Source: Elysia chlorotica
Lineage: Eukaryota; Mollusca; Gastropoda; Plakobranchidae
Direction: 5' to 3'
Assembly: GCA_003991915.1 (NCBI GenBank)
Contig: RQTK01000895.1
Coordinates: 23,455-87,454 of the forward strand
DNA: 64,000 bases
The notes beneath the pieces are model-generated. The model was given only the letters and a program-made list of their open reading frames with translations. It did no database searches and was not told the DNA's origin. Shown here piece after piece: positions 56,850 to 64,000 of this stretch. A program made the translations under genes and the position numbers. Each line of letters starts with the position of its first letter. The first letter of the stretch is position 1.

Positions 56850-58970
56850 TTCACCCATGTTAACAGAGTGGCAAAAACAGTTATTGTCCCAGCCAATTTT
56901 AATACATGTATGCAGTGTTTTTGCCTACAGACAGCAAAATATTCTGCTCTGCACTTTTTGACAATTTTTCCACACATGTATCATGTCTTTTAGAGAAGTC
57001 CACGGCATGATACTGTTTGAAAATAATGGTGTATTTACTTCATTTAAAACTATTTACTTATACCCACATAAAACTCAGCTGTTACCATTTCATTGGAGAA
57101 AAAAACAACCTCTGGTTGAATTAAGATCATTGAAAATTTAAGTCATTCTTATTGACATCCAAATGAATTAGGTTTATGATACACATACTTAGTTTAAATG
57201 ACCACATAACGTGTACTTAGTTAATATCACCCAAATGATGTATGCTGTATTTCTAAACGAAGATAGTCATGTTGTTGCTTTTACCTATTGTAATGAATTC
57301 CCTATAAAGCTGTGCATTTGCCTGCACAGCCTGTAATGGTGACATTTCTTTTAATTGCGTTTCAAGAACCGCAAACCCCTTATTACACTTGCAGTACTGA
57401 GAACTGGGCTATGTGGTCTGTATGGGGAAAAAAGACTTGAACTTTCAAGGTTTCAAAGCAAGGTCCCAATGCTAACAATAACATGGGACAATTTTATGTG
57501 TTGTTCCCCTGACAAGGGGAGGCTATCAGAACTCCAGTGTAACCCATGCACATTATAGATTTATACTCACAACAAACTTACCAGAAGGAGACACAATCAG
57601 CGAATAGATTTGTCAGATCCTGGGATCGAACTGGGTAGAGACCCCTACCTCCCAACTCCCAAGCAAAAGCCGAACACTCTATCACTTGGGCCAGCTTGCC
57701 CCGTCCCCTAAAAGTATGTTACAATTTACACGTCTGATCTGGGGAATTCACACATACGGTACAACAGTACTGACAACTTGGATTTTGTCTAAAACTGATG
57801 AGGTCTTGATTTGTAGGTCGAAACTTACTTTCGTTATCGTGATACAAAAACAATTAATATGCTGACATAATGGAAGAAAAAATTAAGAATTATAAGAATG
57901 CTGAATAATGAATTTATCAATACACTATGAGTATGACTAAGACGAGAGTGAAACTCTATTGATGAATTGTATTTACAGTAGGTTCTTTGACATTTGGGCA
58001 ATCTGAAAGTTGTAAAATCGATAGAATCGACGACTTTTTAAAAAATGTGGCATATTCAATACAAAATAAATATTTGCACAGCCTAGTTTGAGCAAGGTAG
58101 TGTAAAGTTTGTCACATGATAGATTAGATGAGACATCAATCCATTGAAGTTTTATCATCTCACTTTTTTTAATGGGGTACATCGAGTACACTTATGTACA
58201 AACCAGATCTAGCCAGGTGGAAGGTGGGAGTTGGAAATGTGGATAACAAGGATGGAGAATCCATGTCACTTGAAAGTTATGGAGTTGATGCTCTTCACAA
58301 GATCTGAGGGATTGTGCGCCAAGCAGAGCACCAACTAGATAAAAGGCTGATAACAACAGGCATGCAGTGTCATCTCAGCCTGCAACGTGAACTGGTCGAC
58401 GTGCCACGGGTTAGAGTTGTGCACCACTCAAGTCTCGTCCCCAGGAAAGGCGCACTGAGTAAAACCAAAGACAATTGAAGGTCTACATCATTGGTAAAAG
58501 TAAAACTGAAAGTGATGAACGGGTCAGTTGATTGTGGGGGTGCTGGGATTTAAACAGATCCTCCATACAGAAGGTTCGGCGTTTGTGGACGGCAGTTTTT
58601 CCTTATTCGTTGAGCTGGTGTCAGTACATGTAATCATACTGTGACTGGCTAATGCATGGCTATCCCTTTGGGGTCTCGTTGCCCTATAGGACTTTCATGG
58701 GACAGAGGAGGTTCAACCACCAGCTTGTATCGTTATCTCTGTATGTCAGTGGAGACAGCGTTCTCTGAAGTGGCACTTGTCATAGAAAGCAGAACAACTT
58801 TAGGATAAACATAACATTATTAATTATACACAACACTGGGCAATCACAAAAACAACAACAACAGAAAACTACCAAACACTGAAGTACTTTAAGAGTTGTG
58901 ATAGACTTGCACGTGTGTGTTACAGATATACATGTAACGATGTGCCAGTCTAGCTGCCTATCCAGATCGG
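56850..58970. other. Intergenic sequence
   Basis: No gene supported. A tRNA-like SINE fragment (minus) lies at about 57595-57705: its reverse complement has a ggcccaagtgatagagtgtt head and a gttcgatccc B box. Confidence 0.4.
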
Positions 58971-58974
58971 GCTT

Positions 58975-59245
58975 TTGTGGTTAGCGTCCAAAGTTAGCAC
59001 TATAATAGGCTATATTGTAAACAGACCCCAAGACTTATGTCTGATTATTTGATGTGCTGCCATTCAAAGGCAGCGCGGGGGTACCATGACTCATATCGCA
59101 TTATACCCACACCGACCAAACCAGTGTGGGACGAAATCCTACAAATAATTTTTTTTTTGACCAATCGTGGGTTATGAACCAGGGACCTTCCGACTGGGAA
59201 AGCTGTGCTCTGCAAGCGCCAGTCCCCAGTCCCACCTCAGAGAAA
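58975..59245 (-). mobile_element. SINE-like element (family A)
   Basis: Contains, in order, 'agcgtccaaagttagcac', 'ggctatattgtaaacagacc', 'atgtgctgcc', 'cacaccgaccaaaccag' and a degraded tRNA-like head with 'gggttatgaaccaggga'. Matches the 16360 copy in the same orientation. Confidence 0.6.
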
Positions 59246-62200
59246 CAGGTAGGGAGTTTGCGGGGGTATTCTTTGATCTAAATTTATATTATGCTTAGTT
59301 GTTTTTTTTTGCATTATACTATGTCTTATAGTAGGAAATGAATACACTTTAAACCACTCGCCCGTTTGTAATTATTTTTTTTATATATTAGTTCACAGTG
59401 ACCCTTAAATTTAGATTTTGAATCACACTAAGTTAAAATTCTGTTCTTCGCAATGCAATATTTGGTCCATTTTCGATTCGGTTTTTGGCTTATCTCTTGT
59501 TATGGTGCCTTTAATTTAAGGATTGCTACCAATAGTACCATTGAGCATTTTATCTCGTTTTTGTTTTGATGTTTAGTTTACTAAAAAAGGTTAACATTTT
59601 TAAGGCTATATTGAACCTCCACCATACTTATTGAACAAAAGTCACATCGTGGGATGGAAACCAAAAAGTCGTAAATGGAGATATGACTTTTTTGGAAATA
59701 AGATAGGCTATGAATAAAGCTTACAGCTGTTCATGTATTTACATTGTGAGATACGACTTTCAATCAAGTTAACACTGCTGCTGGTGGTGGGACATGAGGG
59801 TTATTTATTTGCTTGAAGGAGAAGAGCTACAGTGTTTCCCTTTCAAGAAAAAGAAAGATATCCACTTTTACAAAGAAGGTTGAATATTCTTACTGAAATT
59901 GACACACTAGTCTGCGGCAGATGTGTTAGAAACTGGTCGTAAATACCACCTGGCCCTGCAGCAGAGTCTTCGACTCTTTGATAGCCGCTTAAAACAGCCG
60001 CATGCAAAAGATCGCAACGGTATCCCTATCCGTTTAAAAAAAAAAAAGATTTGTTTTGCGCTCCCTGAAAAGTGGCGATTTTGAGATGTTTCTTTTTGGT
60101 TCCCTACCCACGACATTTAACTACAGATGTAGCTGGTTGTTTCTTTTTATAACTAGTTTTGGTTTTATGTACGATGATAAGAACAATTCGCACTTGATGG
60201 TTTGAGATAAACCTGCTTTTCACGTGTGGAGTATTCCTAGTCGATTTTTTTTTCCCAAATTTAAAGATATTAATTTGGGAGATAGCCTTATGGTGTACCG
60301 GGTAACCAACATTTTTTTCAAATTAAAAAAAAAAAAAACTAAAGTAACAAAACAAAATCAAAACATTGTTTACGAAGAAATATTTATTTTATTTCAGAAA
60401 CATAAAACACTCGATGGATTTGTATTGATTTATAACAAAAAAATAACAACATAATAACAATGATAATAATAATCTTATAAATTTACGTGGGAATAATTTT
60501 TAGCGTTATGCAAACACTCTCCATTTCTCTTATTTCAGCATATTTAGCAGAAAATTGAGAAGAAAACTATTAGCCATCCGACATTAATATAAATCTAAAA
60601 ATGCGATTTTTCTGACATGGACAAATTTGACGCAATTAATAACATTTTTAAGCGCCCAAATTGCAACGAGAATAAAATTAAACCTACTTCAAGAATCGCA
60701 TTGCTCTGTAAACACAACTAAGAGCATGCCTTATAAAAATATCTGAACAACAGATTAGAAATAGCAATTAACCGCAAAAACGAGAAAACAAACCAAATGT
60801 TCATAAATAATTTATGTACATACTATAAGCGTTTTGCACAGCTTGGTAGGGCCTAAGGTATGTTCTTTATGCAAACAATTTTATTTTATTTCTAAAGGAA
60901 TGGATTCTGTAAAAAATGTTTTGAGTTTTATCACAGCTGAATTAATCTGTATTCTTTCAGCTTTGAAACAAACTCTCTATGCTTATTATGAATCAGATAT
61001 TGAAATTGGCGCAATGAGTGATGGTGAAGAGTTCGTGACACTCACAAGTAACAAGAAGAAAAGAAGAAAAAAGTTAACTTTTCAAATTTTCATATTTGTT
61101 TCCCATTAATTTGCGTGTGTGTGTGTGTGTTTTTTTGTTGTTCTTTTTTTAATATTAAATTCCACATAAAAGTATATCTGAAAGTGTATCCATTGTCTAT
61201 TTGATGATAATTATTTTAAAAAAAAATTTAAAAAAAAAGACAAAGTTTGTAAAGATAAACCTTGCAATAAAGCTTTTATAGAAAACTAGTCAAAAGGGAT
61301 ATAGAGTGATCTCCCTTGTCTTAGCCACGGGAATAAAAAGGCTCAGGGGGGCTTTGGGTTGGAAGACTTCAGCCTAAAATTGAGAAGAAAACTCTGATCT
61401 ACACGATAATGTACCAAGAAGACTCGAGTCTAATGATGCGGCTTTTCGGACAGAAAACAGCGTGAAGGTAAATTTAATAATGACTTATAAAAATGTCCAA
61501 ACAAAAGTTGTTGTTGTTGTTAGTTGAAAACCCATGAAATTCGTGGTCATTGTGAGATGGGCAAAGCTGAATGATTACAGGTTAAATTGAACTGTGCTTA
61601 AACTCAAAATTATGTTTCTACGTAATCCATACCTGTAGAAATTAGAATTTGTTCACGCAGAAATAGACTATGCCATGTAAAACGACACCATTGTAAACTG
61701 TTGGTTTGTTTTCTCGTTTTTTTATTTGATTGCTTTTTCTAACCTTCTATTTTGGACATACATTAGGCTGAATTTTATCCTGAGTTTACTAGCATTCTAA
61801 AGAAACGATGCAATGTGCATTACAATTTATGCGCTTAAAAAATCAATCTTTATTGTGTATGCCAAATTCGTTTCTGTCCGCAGAATTCGCAATTTTAGAC
61901 TTCTGTCTTATCAGTGTATTTGAGTGTCTCCGATGTCTAAGGGTGTTCTTCTAAATTTTCGGCCAATATAATGAAATGATAATAATGGAGATTGTTTACA
62001 AAACTTAAAGACTTTGCCCACGCAAATCTATGACTCTTAACAAATGCATCGCACAATTTTGTAGAATGTTCTGTCCCCCCGCTGAAAAGCCTTTACCGTA
62101 TCAATTTTGGGCTTAGTTACATTATAAAAAGACTAGCTGGGATGCCCAGCTTCGCTCAGGTTTTGGGACACTGTACGGATATTAAATGTTCTTAAAAGTT

Positions 62201-63055
62201 TATACTTATTACTAATAGAGATAAATCTTGGGTTCTGGGACACTGTGCGCAACCAAAATGGTAAAACATAGTTGTAGAGATATAACCAACTTAGTTCTTT
62301 TGTGTATGCATTCATTTGCTTTGCCAATAGATTTTATGAGGAGTAGAAGTTATAAATACGAGTGCAAAGAGTAATCTTGTAAGGAGTGTAACAAGTCATG
62401 TAGTTATTAGCATGAGGGTAATTTATGTAGGTTCCAGTGTAATCGTTTTAAACGAGGGTGTTCTATTTATGAAAACAAGTGAAATACGAATAGTCATCAT
62501 GGCAAACCTAATAAATATAGGTTTTAGTGTAGTCGTAACATATACGTGTGAGATAGTTATGTAAGCAAATGCGATAGTTTTAAATACGAGATTAATGTTT
62601 ATAGGAGATAAAAGCTTACAGATGTGGACAAAGTGCTAACAGTACAATCTACTTCACTGCGGCAACTAAAAATTTAATGAATGGAATGCGTTGACCAACG
62701 AGAAGGAAAGAAAATGTCATTCCTCTGTGTTTAGTTACACTTTCTTTAGCTTTGCGTATTTTATGCAAACACGTGGCTATTACATTCATGCTTTCCTGGC
62801 GTGTGTTATCAAACTCAAACAGAACAAGAAAATATCTCCGCGATAAGGATTTTTTATAGCATCTTCCAGCTAGAGTACGGTGCGATGTTCCCCCGCTGAG
62901 CGGTTTGTAGCTTCATGATAGCACACATACTATGGCGGGGGGCGTGTTTCCATATTGCTTTTGTAACGACATGATACCACATATACCATGGAAGAGGTTA
63001 ACTATTTTTGTTTGTTTTCACTCTAGGTTTAATGTTTCAAAGACTCTGAAGGAAA
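59246..63055. other. AT-rich intergenic sequence
   Basis: No gene supported. An isolated frame at 61014-61109 (MSDGEEFVTLTSNKKKRRKK) resembles the start of some LINE ORF1 proteins but has no continuation. 62127-62160 has the motif actagctg...agcttcgctcagg. Confidence 0.35.
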
Positions 63056-63059
63056 TTAA

Positions 63060-63340
63060 TTTTTGGTATGTGAATGGGCAAGACTGAGGCAAGCGACGGC
63101 CCGCCTCGCCCCGCGGTAGGAGCGGAGATGCTCAGGACCAGACACAGGCAGACGGGAAGATGGGAATTCCCTCACGGCCGCGCGAGATGCCTGGCCTGGT
63201 GCTCCGACAGTCGGGAGGTCGGTGTTTTGTCGGTCACAACTTTGTAGACTTGCTCTCCGACCTGTCGTGTTGTCATGTTGCAGTACCAGCCTGCCAGCCA
63301 ATAAACAGACGATCAGAGATACTAGATCTTCAGAGTGCAT
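63060..63340. other. GC/CpG-rich segment near the right edge
   Basis: Stands out from AT-rich surroundings, with many CpGs (cggcccgcctcgccccgcgg). It could be a promoter or first exon of a gene beyond the window, or a repeat fragment. The open frames on both strands are not recognisable. Confidence 0.3.
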
Positions 63341-63835
63341 AGATCTATAGGTTGGCTTTAGATCTTGTGTTTAGGTGTAAAAACCATTCATTGTTGGGGA
63401 TGCTGGAAAATATACGTCGGTTTTGTGGATAAGATTTACTTAGCAAAGAAACTGTGTAAGCTATCCTTTTAAGTTTTTCTTTACATGACTTTTATTGATC
63501 TTCAGTTATCCGGGATTCACCTTTTTTCAATAGTTAGGTGAGATGTGATAATCTACCAAAAAGTCATTAATAGCATCGACGCGCTCTCTGCCAGAAGGCC
63601 CATACTGTTTTACTGCATTGTTTTAATTTTGTTTGTTTTAGCTGCCTTATTTCACAGCTCCCTGTAAATTAATTACTGGTTAAACACGAAGGTCCATCCT
63701 AGAGTCTCTACATCTAATTTAATTATTCCTTCTTTTTTCTCAGTCTAGTCAAGTTATTGTCTTCTTTTCTTCTTACACCCCTCCCCCCTCTTTTCCTTCA
63801 TATCTCCTTTATCTTTCTCTTATTCTACTGATGCT

Positions 63836-64000
<165 letters not shown>

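Noticed and set aside
57796..57835. Possible hammerhead ribozyme (ctgatga...gaaac)
   Set aside because: Core words and a weak 4-bp stem II are present, but neither stem I nor stem III can be paired around a GUH site.

Overview
The window is animal nuclear DNA. It is AT-rich, carries multi-exon genes with GT-AG introns, and is full of microsatellites, tRNA-derived SINE-like repeats and non-LTR retrotransposon fragments. Gene content and repeat style fit a mollusc, most likely a gastropod. That assignment is inference, because no marker in the window fixes the species.

Four protein-coding genes can be supported. (1) 1321-1951 (+) is the last coding exon of a Rolling-stone-like multi-pass membrane protein whose 5' exons lie off the window. 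(2) 7162-13994 (+) is a complete three-exon DM-domain transcription factor, best matched to DMRT2, with a DMA/CUE-like segment near the C-terminal third. (3) 37611-42100 (-) holds the last six exons of a MYSM1-like JAMM/MPN+ histone H2A deubiquitinase; no SANT or SWIRM exons were found. (4) 47516-56224 (+) is a complete eight-exon ZNHIT6/BCD1 box C/D snoRNP assembly factor with all eight zf-HIT zinc ligands. In every gene the exon phases join without a frameshift.

Genes 1 and 2 have different roles (membrane protein; developmental regulator). Genes 3 and 4 are housekeeping or chromatin functions and lie head to head. Nothing suggests that the four form a pathway.

The rest is repeats. 5588-5989 is a perfect 103-bp foldback. 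9.7-21 kb holds scattered SINE-like copies. 26-33.6 kb is a nested block of LINE fragments that includes a near-identical 409-bp inverted pair and a 405-bp direct duplication. 34-36.5 kb looks like a decayed DNA-transposon gene. 42590-44157 is bounded by 22-bp inverted repeats. Two structures inside ZNHIT6 introns are the most interesting signals: a five-block duplication at 49497-51919 that looks like two haplotypes placed in tandem, and an 85-bp minisatellite at 55748-56081 in which every unit carries a copy of the exon-8 splice acceptor. About 14.7-37 kb shows no supportable host gene.
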